Shown here in pieces: positions 7,977 to 15,541 of a DNA stretch of 64,000 nucleotides (position 1 is the stretch's first letter; the number at the start of each line of letters is the position of its first letter). The stretch spans positions 1,054,001 through 1,118,000 of the forward strand of contig NZ_FUZI01000001.1 in the NCBI RefSeq assembly GCF_900166965.1, given 5' to 3'. The notes beneath the pieces are model-generated. The model had not been told where the DNA came from, did not search any database, and worked only from the letters and a program-made list of their open reading frames with translations. The stretch comes from Photobacterium piscicola (lineage in GTDB: Bacteria > Pseudomonadota > Gammaproteobacteria > Enterobacterales > Vibrionaceae). The position numbers and the translations under genes were made by a program.

Positions 7977-9326
7977 TTATATAGTAGTAATTCGGTTACG
8001 GCCATTATTTTTTGAATGATAAACAGCTTTATCGATATTTTTAAGCACTATCTCAATTTGATCATTTTGTGGTGAGAATGAAGTTAACCCGATAGAAACA
8101 GTAATATGAATAACTTGGCCGTCATATAAAAAAGAATGCTTATTAACAGCCCTTAAAATTCGATAACAGACATCTTCAGCATGAATGTTACTGGTTTTCT
8201 CCATAAATAAAATAAACTCTTCCCCCCCCCAACGAGCAATAACATCTGTCGTTCGTATGTTATTTGAACAAATACTTGCAAATACTTTTAATATTTCATC
8301 ACCTGCATCATGTCCATAAGTATCATTAACCCTTTTAAAATGATCAATATCTAAAAAGGCAATACTATGTGTTGCTGTAATATTTGAAAAAAATATTTGC
8401 CTCAGTACGTTATTCATATATCTACGATTATAAATATTAGTTAGCTCATCGGTAAAAATAGCAAGTTTCAGTATATTATTTGCATCACTAATATGGCTAT
8501 GCGTCAATAAAAGCTGCCGCTCTCGCTTGTAAATATAAAAGAAAAAAGACAACACCGTTAAATATAATATAATACGAATAATGACATGCTTTTGCTCATT
8601 ATACTTATCATTTTGCATTGAAAACAACCAGTTACCATTAGGTACTGGTACATTAAAAACAGATATTGGTCCCTTTTTCGTATCAATAATATTATCAAAT
8701 ATTGTTAGCATTTCGCCATCAGGATCAAACCCCTGAATTTTATAAGATAAGTTTTTAAAAGGTAACTTATTACTAAGACCTTCCAGATCACTGATTGCAA
8801 TAATAAACCCTGTAAACTTTGACTTCTCATTAAAAATAGGCAACCGTAAAATAAAAGATAAACGATTATTTTGAATGAGCCTTATCGGTCCAATTAAAGT
8901 AAGCGATTGATTTTTAATCGATAATGAGACGCCTTTATGTCTTTTCTTTAACCGATTTAAGTTATGACCAACTGCTGAGTTATTTTTTGAATAAGGATAT
9001 GTAAGTTGAATAATCCCCAATGGTGCAAATTGTAACTCAGAGACACTACTGTTGGTTGTCATAACCTCTTTTGCTAATATATTGAATTGAGAAGAATCAT
9101 AATTTGTTGATTTAAATAACAAATTAAATGTTTTTAACGTAATAACCATATTATTGATTTCATTGTTAATAATCTTTGATACGTCTTGTTCAAAGACTAA
9201 ATCATTTTTCTTACTCAATAGCTCAAATTGTTTTTTTTCATTTAAAAAAAACATTTCAACAACGATCAACGTTAACAATAAAGAAATAACTATTGCTACA
9301 CTCGATGGGGTAATTTTTAACTTCAT
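7977..9326 (-). CDS. Membrane diguanylate cyclase with periplasmic sensor domain
   Basis: The 449-aa protein makes the second messenger cyclic-di-GMP from two GTP. A membrane helix (residues 9-30) is followed by a periplasmic sensor part of about 215 residues that looks CHASE-like, a second helix near 250-272 and a GGDEF domain. The active-site motif is GGEEF (about residue 365). An intact inhibitory I-site RTTD lies exactly five residues before it, so product inhibition is expected. No EAL domain is present. I chose the ATG at 9326 because it has a GAAG site about 10 nt upstream; the in-frame ATG at 9347 has none. Confidence 0.85.
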   Translation of the reverse strand: MKLKITPSSVAIVISLLLTLIVVEMFFLNEKKQFELLSKKNDLVFEQDVSKIINNEINNMVITLKTFNLLFKSTNYDSSQFNILAKEVMTTNSSVSELQFAPLGIIQLTYPYSKNNSAVGHNLNRLKKRHKGVSLSIKNQSLTLIGPIRLIQNNRLSFILRLPIFNEKSKFTGFIIAISDLEGLSNKLPFKNLSYKIQGFDPDGEMLTIFDNIIDTKKGPISVFNVPVPNGNWLFSMQNDKYNEQKHVIIRIILYLTVLSFFFYIYKRERQLLLTHSHISDANNILKLAIFTDELTNIYNRRYMNNVLRQIFFSNITATHSIAFLDIDHFKRVNDTYGHDAGDEILKVFASICSNNIRTTDVIARWGGEEFILFMEKTSNIHAEDVCYRILRAVNKHSFLYDGQVIHITVSIGLTSFSPQNDQIEIVLKNIDKAVYHSKNNGRNRITTI

Positions 9327-9707
9327 TATTAATACTTCAGGATGCATTAAAAACTAAGATGAAATCATCACATAGCTATTAGCTTATGTTTATAATTACA
9401 TTCATATGCTTGTATCAGATATACTATCCCATATACAAGACAATGAATATAAAATACTACTAAAATACATATTTCGTCACAATTTAAACATATTATGATA
9501 AAACTTTAGGTGCGATATTCTTTAAAGACATAAAAATGCAGCATAATTTATAAAAATATAACTTTACATTAAATTCATTTATTGATGTTATTTTAAACAG
9601 TGAATATTAGATATCATACATTTTGTTCATATATTTGTACTAATTACACTAATTACCATGATTTCTATTGACCTCATAACAACAAATGTTTATTGTTTTC
9701 ATATCAA
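9327..9707. other. AT-rich intergenic region before tRNA-Gly
   Basis: These 381 bases between a leftward cyclase gene and the rightward tRNA gene are strongly AT-rich. I see no convincing gene, terminator or palindrome. The promoters of both flanking genes should lie here, but I could not single out a -35/-10 pair with confidence. Confidence 0.6.
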
Positions 9708-9781
9708 GCGGATATCGTATAATGGTATTACCTTAGCTTCCCAAGCTAATGACACGGGTTCGATTCCCGTTATCCGCTCCA
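9708..9781 (+). tRNA. tRNA-Gly (anticodon CCC)
   Basis: The 74-nt cloverleaf has acceptor GCGGATA paired with TATCCGC, anticodon stem TTAGC/GCTAA around the loop TTCCCAA (anticodon CCC), T-loop GGTTCGATTCC and an encoded CCA end. Several D-arm bases match E. coli glyT, while the anticodon reads GGG codons. Confidence 0.95.
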
Positions 9782-9912
9782 ATCTTAATTTTATTTCTAC
9801 TTGTTTTATTATTATAAGAACAATTATTCCTCTTCCTTCCTAAAATAGAACCTCTTAAATAATCATTAAATTTACTCGCACTCCTATATAAAATAAATCA
9901 CCACTAATCATA

Positions 9913-11202
9913 TTAATAAGCAGTAATAGTATACTTATTTCGCCCAGTTTTTTTTGATTGATAAAGAGCATCATCAGCATATTTAAAGGCCTCAGATAAT
10001 ATAATATTACTAGATGATAAAAAAGATCCGATAGATATCGTAACATCTATATCACATATTTTTTGATCACTTATAGCATGTAGCAGCGCATTTAATTTTA
10101 AATGTAACCGAGTAATATTAACAATATCATCTACTAAAATAACAAATTCTTCCCCACCCCATCGAATCCCAATATCTGACTTATTAATAGTAGCCATAAT
10201 TCGATGAGATACTTCAGTTAACACATAATCGCCCATTTGATGACCATAAGTATCATTTATTTTTTTAAAATAATCTATATCGATAATAATCAAACAACTG
10301 ACAATACGATTATTATCATTAAAGCAATCTTTCCTATAAAATCCCGTTAGTTTGTCTTTTTTATTTTCATTGATATTCTTCCGTAAAAATAATATGAACT
10401 CATACACTACAGATAAAAAAGTAAAAACAACTAGACAGATTAATGAAAAAAACCAATAGCTTCTTTTTATTGGAATTTTCATTGCCTCAAAATATTTTTG
10501 TTTCACTATAATATTATAAATAAAATCATCTATTTTTACTGTTTTATCTAACTTAAAGTTAGTCATATTTTTATGATTAAAATTTCTGAAAAAATCATTC
10601 AAAAAATCAGCCTTTATATCTAATAACAATATAGAATCTATTTTTCTTTCTAAATATAATGGATAATATATTGTTATTAATTTTTCATTTGTTTTACATT
10701 GAAAGAATGGTCCTTCAACTCTCATTGTTCTATATATAATTAAATTATAACGCTCTAAGTTACGTTTAATATTTTCTTTTTTTAATAAAAAATTAAAATA
10801 TTGATTACCTATATTATTTCTTTCATCTACTTTACTCTTACATTCATTCCTATATGGCTTAATGTACATATAATTAGGATAAACATTTGCGACAGACCAT
10901 AAATTACCTTTAATGATGCTATTTTCGTTAATCATATAAAAGAAGTTATCAATCGTTTCAGAAATATCTTTTACTTTATTATCAATAGGTTGCTTATTAA
11001 AAATTAATAGCTCTTTGGAATTCTCACCTTTTATTAACTTAGAATTAAATACATTAATTTGATACGTATAAATCGTATCTGTTAAGTATCTAAAATATTC
11101 TTCAACTTCATTTTCAAGTTTGGCTTTTTTTATCGCTGTAAAATTAAAAGTAATAAAAAAAGAAACTAATAAAATCAAAAAAAATCTATACATTTTAATC
11201 AT
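9913..11202 (-). CDS. Membrane diguanylate cyclase with degenerate I-site
   Basis: The 429-aa protein has an N-terminal membrane helix (about 6-24), a periplasmic sensor region of about 220 residues without a fold I recognise, a second helix near 250-272 and a C-terminal GGDEF domain. The catalytic GGEEF is near residue 349, so it is expected to make cyclic-di-GMP. The position of the allosteric I-site reads KSD instead of R-x-x-D, so product feedback inhibition is probably weaker than in the neighbouring cyclase. The two cyclases flank the tRNA-Gly but their sensor regions look unrelated, so they are not a simple tandem copy. Start could also be the ATG three codons later. Confidence 0.85.
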   Translation of the reverse strand: MIKMYRFFLILLVSFFITFNFTAIKKAKLENEVEEYFRYLTDTIYTYQINVFNSKLIKGENSKELLIFNKQPIDNKVKDISETIDNFFYMINENSIIKGNLWSVANVYPNYMYIKPYRNECKSKVDERNNIGNQYFNFLLKKENIKRNLERYNLIIYRTMRVEGPFFQCKTNEKLITIYYPLYLERKIDSILLLDIKADFLNDFFRNFNHKNMTNFKLDKTVKIDDFIYNIIVKQKYFEAMKIPIKRSYWFFSLICLVVFTFLSVVYEFILFLRKNINENKKDKLTGFYRKDCFNDNNRIVSCLIIIDIDYFKKINDTYGHQMGDYVLTEVSHRIMATINKSDIGIRWGGEEFVILVDDIVNITRLHLKLNALLHAISDQKICDIDVTISIGSFLSSSNIILSEAFKYADDALYQSKKTGRNKYTITAY

Positions 11203-11864
11203 AATAACTCATATGTAACAATGAAACAAAATTACCATATTAATTTTTACATCTTTTCAATATGTATTGGTATACCCTAAAAATTATATTAATATAGGTT
11301 ATTACCTATATTATCTAACAAATATAATTAAACGCATTAAAAACAAAACATTTAATTAACAATAACATTACTTGTAAAATATATATTATTGCCTTTATGA
11401 TTAAGGTTAGTACGTGTGTATTTAAACATTTCGTTTTTTAAAATAGATTAGAATTTAAGAAAATGATAAGGATTAATATGCATAAGCAATATCTTCCACA
11501 TCTTTTTATCAAAAGTAATATAACTTCAATATATTAACTTAATAGAAAAACACCTGATTCTGACTAATAATATATTATTTATAAATTAATACCTATATCA
11601 ATTTTACATATATTAAAACCAACCTTATCATAAAAATGAATTATACAAGCTAAAACAAACGCTTATATAATGTATTGTACTCTCTATTATTTTTCTTATC
11701 TGTTTATTATTCCAGCAATAAACGATAAATATTTCAATATAATGATAATAATATCAATTAACAATTCTCATTATCAAAATACAGAAACCAATAAATGAAA
11801 AAGCGATATCAATATAATTAATATCGCTCTTGATCTTCATTTGATATGCAACGGCACGTACAAA
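11203..11864. other. Long AT-rich intergenic region with one possible 19-codon ORF
   Basis: This 662-base stretch is very AT-rich and contains no gene of normal size. A 19-codon frame at 11478-11537 (+) has a good AAGGA ribosome site six bases before its ATG, which is notable in this background but unproven. A minus-strand terminator lies at 11797-11828. Otherwise I see nothing definite. Confidence 0.5.
11797..11828 (-). terminator. Terminator of the 162-aa exported protein gene
   Basis: Read on the minus strand, AGCGATAT pairs with ATATCGCT around an 11-nt loop and is followed by TTTTTC, 37 bases after the stop at 11865. Confidence 0.7.
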
Positions 11865-12353
11865 TTAAAATATAGGTTCTGTTTTATTCCACGATTGCAC
11901 AAATCCTTGAGCTGAAATCTTAAAATCTAATTCTGTTTTTTGGTTATATATATTGACAAAAATTTTATGAATCTTGACTGTTTCTGTATATTTAAACTGC
12001 GTAATTAAAAAAGCAAGTCCTTCATTTGTCGTGGGAGTATAAACCCAATAATTTTTACCATCTTTCGGTCTACGACAAATCTTATCCATTTCTACTTTTT
12101 GGCCATTAATCGTCATTAAGACAATTTTATCTAACCCATTTTTATTACATTGGCTCAAAAATCGCTCAAAGCCATTATTATTATACTTTGCCTTATAAAG
12201 CGAAAAGAACACTTTTTGTTGTCCCCTTTGCTCATCAATTAAAGACGATAAAACATAATGCCCATCAATCCCTGAAGAATTCCATTCTGATGCATTTGCA
12301 TGAACAGGCAACATTGTGGCACAAGTCCAAGCAAACCAAAAAAATTTACTCAT
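11865..12353 (-). CDS. Hypothetical exported protein
   Basis: The 162-aa protein has a signal peptide (MSKFFWFAWTCATMLPVHANA) and no domain I recognise. The mature part is mixed alpha/beta, carries two cysteines about 30 residues apart (in SQCNKNG and DKICRR) that could form a disulfide, and ends in a Lys- and Ile-rich strand region. It is monocistronic with a clear terminator. The surrounding DNA is AT-rich accessory sequence. The secreted location is well supported; no function can be given. Confidence 0.6.
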   Translation of the reverse strand: MSKFFWFAWTCATMLPVHANASEWNSSGIDGHYVLSSLIDEQRGQQKVFFSLYKAKYNNNGFERFLSQCNKNGLDKIVLMTINGQKVEMDKICRRPKDGKNYWVYTPTTNEGLAFLITQFKYTETVKIHKIFVNIYNQKTELDFKISAQGFVQSWNKTEPIF

Positions 12354-12827
12354 ATTATTCCTTTAACATCAATAAAATAAACAATACCAGCACGACATTG
12401 TTTTATCCAAAATTAAATCTTATGGCATCAGTATTTAAAAAACATATCAATATAATAACGACTAATAAAATAATGAGAATAGTTAATGAAAACGAATCAG
12501 GCGCGATCACAAATATATATTCAACACTATTTAAAGCAGCATTATTTTTGCGATGAATGACAAAATTGCAAACGATAAACAAGGATATAAGTCTTATTGC
12601 AATCGTATTCATTTATCGATTTGATAAAAAATAAAACCCCATCAAAAATACTTTTACAACATACAAGTATTGCTTATTAATACTAAAATGGCGCATAATA
12701 CACAAATGGAAAAACAGACATCGATTTTATTTGATGATAGTCACACTATATACATATCGATGCATTAATTGATAAATGAACACCTTATCATTCATCTATA
12801 AATTATCTTTATTAAGTCGGTTATTGA
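12354..12827. other. AT-rich region with a doubtful small membrane ORF
   Basis: The 474 bases between the exported protein gene and the 219-aa protein gene hold only one doubtful 69-codon frame on the minus strand (12403-12612). No terminator or palindrome with good pairing was found. Confidence 0.5.
12403..12612 (-). CDS. Doubtful 69-aa hydrophobic protein
   Basis: The frame codes a possible N-terminal membrane helix (IRLISLFIVCNFVI) and a clear C-terminal one (LTILIILLVVIILICFL). No ribosome binding site precedes the ATG, and AT-rich DNA readily gives hydrophobic chance frames. It is kept at low confidence because it lies in an otherwise empty gap and two helices span a small-membrane-protein layout. 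Confidence 0.22.
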   Translation of the reverse strand: MNTIAIRLISLFIVCNFVIHRKNNAALNSVEYIFVIAPDSFSLTILIILLVVIILICFLNTDAIRFNFG

Positions 12828-13487
12828 ATGTACACAAGTGTAATCAAAAATTTAGCTATTCCTTTAGGCTCACAGCCACAAGAAATATTGCAGAACAATT
12901 TTCTACAATTCATTGATGAGCATATCCATTTAAATGGTGATAGTAATTTCTTTGCTACATTAGTCTCAGCTCGTATACAGACGATTAATCACTTAATGCC
13001 GTTACAAACCGATAATCTATACCACTGTATTACTAGTGATTATGCCCAAGCTATAAATGGTGTAGTGCCACTGGAAGATCTTGCACCACATTATATTGAA
13101 ATAGAAAAGCAAGCCATTTCGTTATTCGGCAATATTTTATGTTGTTGGGCTGAGTATGAGCATTACTGTATTATTCAACGGGTAATTAAATACCCATTAA
13201 CAAAAAACAACCCACCACAGGTGGTAGATAGCAATGATAAAAATATAGTGGAAGTTGTTGCTAACATAGAGAATGATACGCGCTTGTTTATCACGCCGTA
13301 TTGTGACCTTCCAATGACGTTAAGTAATGCGATTGCATTAAAAACCATTGAAAATTTCGTGAAGAAAAAACAATGTTACGAACTACTTTATTTTTTAGCG
13401 CTCTCGGTTAATGGTGAATATATGATTCAATACTATTATGAAAAAAATACGTTGTTTCCCACCCTACTAACAACAACACATGTCTAG
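12828..13487 (+). CDS. Hypothetical cytoplasmic protein (219 aa)
   Basis: I do not recognise the family. The 219-aa protein lacks a signal peptide or membrane helix and looks largely alpha-helical, with clusters such as NILCCWAEYEHYCII and KKKQCYELLYFLALSV; the paired cysteines could bind metal but no standard motif is present. It is alone on the plus strand just before the hydrogenase island and ends in a shared terminator with the convergent lipoprotein gene. The ribosome site is weak. Confidence 0.6.
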   Translation: MYTSVIKNLAIPLGSQPQEILQNNFLQFIDEHIHLNGDSNFFATLVSARIQTINHLMPLQTDNLYHCITSDYAQAINGVVPLEDLAPHYIEIEKQAISLFGNILCCWAEYEHYCIIQRVIKYPLTKNNPPQVVDSNDKNIVEVVANIENDTRLFITPYCDLPMTLSNAIALKTIENFVKKKQCYELLYFLALSVNGEYMIQYYYEKNTLFPTLLTTTHV

Positions 13488-13501
13488 AGCATAATACATA
13501 C

Positions 13502-13534
13502 AAAAAATGCTCATACTGATAATAGTACGAGCAT
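13502..13534. terminator. Shared terminator of two convergent genes
   Basis: ATGCTC/GAGCAT plus TACT/AGTA form an interrupted stem. Read on the minus strand it is followed by TTTTTTG, so it fits best as terminator of the lipoprotein gene; the plus-strand T-run is weaker. Confidence 0.7.
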
Positions 13535-13546
13535 CTTAATTTTCAC

Positions 13547-13849
13547 TTACAGGCCAGTCCACATCGCAGCACCTGCGGCCCAAACTTCAACATAGTTGGC
13601 ATTGCATCGAAACTTTAAATAACCACGATTATTATCTTTTTGATAATTAACATATACCCAACCACGGTTATCTTTCGACTTATTATCCACACTGTTATCA
13701 GACATTGCGCTAACGATATAATTTGTTTTAACAGCGATCCGTTGTTGACACATTTCAATATCTTTAACTGTCGGCGGTTGACGTGTTTCAGTCGTAATAT
13801 CACAGCCGGCTAATAATAATAATGCGGTCACAAAAGCGTATTTTTTCAT
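13547..13849 (-). CDS. Small lipoprotein
   Basis: The 100-aa protein has a lipobox (LLLLAGC, Cys at about residue 16) directly followed by Asp. In E. coli an Asp at +2 keeps lipoproteins in the inner membrane, so this one may not move to the outer membrane. The mature part is small, with two further cysteines (MCQQ and RCNAN) that may pair, and a C-terminal aromatic stretch. No domain is recognised. It is the last leftward gene before the hydrogenase island and does not look connected to it. Confidence 0.65.
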   Translation of the reverse strand: MKKYAFVTALLLLAGCDITTETRQPPTVKDIEMCQQRIAVKTNYIVSAMSDNSVDNKSKDNRGWVYVNYQKDNNRGYLKFRCNANYVEVWAAGAAMWTGL

Positions 13850-14046
13850 TGGCTACTTACGTTGTTTATCATCAAGATTATTGCTAATGAGAGGCATAAC
13901 GTAGGTGCACGCTTAGGCTCTGTTAGCTTGTTTGCGCGGGATTCTATAGATAAATAAGAAAAATGATAGTAATACTTTGTCTGTTTGGAAAAATTTTTGA
14001 ACATTATCACTAATTAACTTTAATTCATGCTTATCAACAGATAATA

Positions 14047-14091
14047 TTTAAAATGCTGCCTGTATATAAAATATATTTACAGCATTTTAAA
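14047..14091 (-). terminator. Inverted repeat after hypB
   Basis: TTTAAAATGCTG and CAGCATTTTAAA form a 12-bp stem 23 bases beyond the hypB stop. The T-run after it is poor, so termination may be partial. Confidence 0.5.
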
Positions 14092-14113
14092 ACAAATAAT
14101 ATTCGCGAAATAA

Positions 14114-15187
14114 TTACAGTTGTTGTCGGTTTTCGTTTAACCAATTAAACCATGCATCCATTCCTTCACCTGTTTTTGCTGACAGTTTAATAACTTGAAT
14201 TGTAGGATTCACTTTACGTGCATTAGCAATACAATCATCTATATTGACATCAACATAAGGTAATAAATCAACTTTATTGATAATCATTAAATCAGCAGCT
14301 GCAAACATATTTGGGTATTTAAGCGGTTTATCCTCACCTTCCGTCACGGATAAAATCGCAACTTTAGAGGCTTCACCGAGATCAAAGCTTGCAGGGCAAA
14401 CTAAATTACCAACATTTTCAATAAACAAAAAACCAGGTTCATTAATCGCAAGCTGATGATAGGCATCATGGATCATTTGTGCATCAAGGTGGCAACCTTT
14501 ACCGGTGTTAACCTGAATAGCAGGAACAGCGGTTGCTCGAATACGATCAGCATCGTTGCTAGTTTGTTGATCACCCTCGATCACAGCACAAGCACACTGA
14601 TCTTTTAATGTCATTAATGTTTCGGTTAATAAGGTTGTTTTACCTGAGCCTGGACTTGATACTAAATTTAGTACTAATTGGTGGTTTTCAATAAAATGCT
14701 CACGATTATGTGCTGCTAACTGATTATTATTACCTAGAATATCCATTTCTAATGTTAATAACTGTCGTTGTGATACACCAGCAACATGCACTTCAGCTTC
14801 ACCCTTACCGTAATGTAAATCACCAGAATCTAAACACTCAGGTTGATGATCTGCATGATGATGATCATGACTATGGGCGTGGTGATGATCGTGGTCATGC
14901 GAATGTATATGACCCTTTTCATGCTCATGATGATGCCCATCCACATGTTGCTGCGGCATAACGCCCGCAGGCAATGTATAATGAACATGATGATGAACAT
15001 CACCTTGATGATGATAATGGTGATGAATCACAACTGATTGTGGTACTTCTACCGCTAATTGATCGTTATGCTGATGTGAATGTTCATGGTGATGATGATC
15101 ATGGTGTTCATGAGCATATTCGTGAGAATCCTGTTCGTGAGAATGACCTTCAATTCTGCTATCACCGCAGCCGCATACGTTACACAT
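14114..15187 (-). CDS. hypB: HypB, hydrogenase nickel-insertion GTPase with His-rich domain
   Basis: The 357-aa protein delivers nickel to the NiFe hydrogenase large subunit at the cost of GTP. The start MCNVCGCG holds the high-affinity CxxCGC metal site known from E. coli HypB. The G domain (about residue 150 on) has Walker [19 protein letters not shown], the metal-site stretch [24 protein letters not shown] and NKVDLLP. Between them, residues 15-115 hold about 40 histidines, a nickel-storage type extension like that of rhizobial HypB and absent from E. coli HypB. I chose the ATG at 15187, one base after the hypA stop, rather than an in-frame TTG nine bases earlier, because it gives the conserved N-terminus. 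Confidence 0.95.
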   Translation of the reverse strand: MCNVCGCGDSRIEGHSHEQDSHEYAHEHHDHHHHEHSHQHNDQLAVEVPQSVVIHHHYHHQGDVHHHVHYTLPAGVMPQQHVDGHHHEHEKGHIHSHDHDHHHAHSHDHHHADHQPECLDSGDLHYGKGEAEVHVAGVSQRQLLTLEMDILGNNNQLAAHNREHFIENHQLVLNLVSSPGSGKTTLLTETLMTLKDQCACAVIEGDQQTSNDADRIRATAVPAIQVNTGKGCHLDAQMIHDAYHQLAINEPGFLFIENVGNLVCPASFDLGEASKVAILSVTEGEDKPLKYPNMFAAADLMIINKVDLLPYVDVNIDDCIANARKVNPTIQVIKLSAKTGEGMDAWFNWLNENRQQL

Positions 15188-15188
15188 A

Positions 15189-15530
15189 TTATTCAACCTC
15201 GATATGTTTAATCATTAATTCTTCTCCAGTTTCAACATTAAGTTGATAACCGTGACAGCGCGGGCAACTCACCCCTCGCTCAGGAATTTCTACATGTTGC
15301 TGGCAATCTAAACACCATACACGAGCAGCAATAGATTCAATCTTCAATTGGGCGCCTTCCGCAATCGTGTCACGACAAGCAAATTCAAACCCTGTTGCTA
15401 ATGCTTGAGGTTCAATACACGACAAAGTACCAATGGTCAGGGTTACACTAACAACACGCTTAAACCCTTGTTTCTCTGCTTGTTCAACCACGGTATCAAC
15501 CGTATTTATACTTAGTGATAGTTCATGCAT
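15189..15530 (-). CDS. hypA: HypA, hydrogenase nickel metallochaperone
   Basis: The 113-aa protein works with HypB to bring nickel to the hydrogenase precursor (HycE here). It begins MHELSLS; the Met1-His2-Glu3 end is the nickel site. The zinc site is formed by two Cys pairs, CLDC and CPRC, in the last third. An in-frame upstream extension of 19 residues runs into hypF and is rejected because the nickel site requires the free MHE start. The gene lies 11 bp after hypF and 1 bp before hypB, so all three are surely co-transcribed. Confidence 0.95.
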   Translation of the reverse strand: MHELSLSINTVDTVVEQAEKQGFKRVVSVTLTIGTLSCIEPQALATGFEFACRDTIAEGAQLKIESIAARVWCLDCQQHVEIPERGVSCPRCHGYQLNVETGEELMIKHIEVE

Positions 15531-15541
15531 TTTAGTGGCAC

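Noticed and set aside
12188..12556. Plus-strand frame of 122 codons
   Set aside because: It overlaps the exported protein gene on the other strand, has no ribosome site and a low-complexity composition typical of chance frames.
9708..13900. tRNA-Gly as integration site of a genomic island
   Set aside because: No integrase gene and no repeat of the tRNA 3' end were found in the window, although the following DNA is AT-rich.
14710..15246. Met/Asp/His-rich frames on the plus strand opposite hypB
   Set aside because: They are the antisense of the histidine-rich HypB region, whose repeated CAT/GAT codons stay open in other frames.
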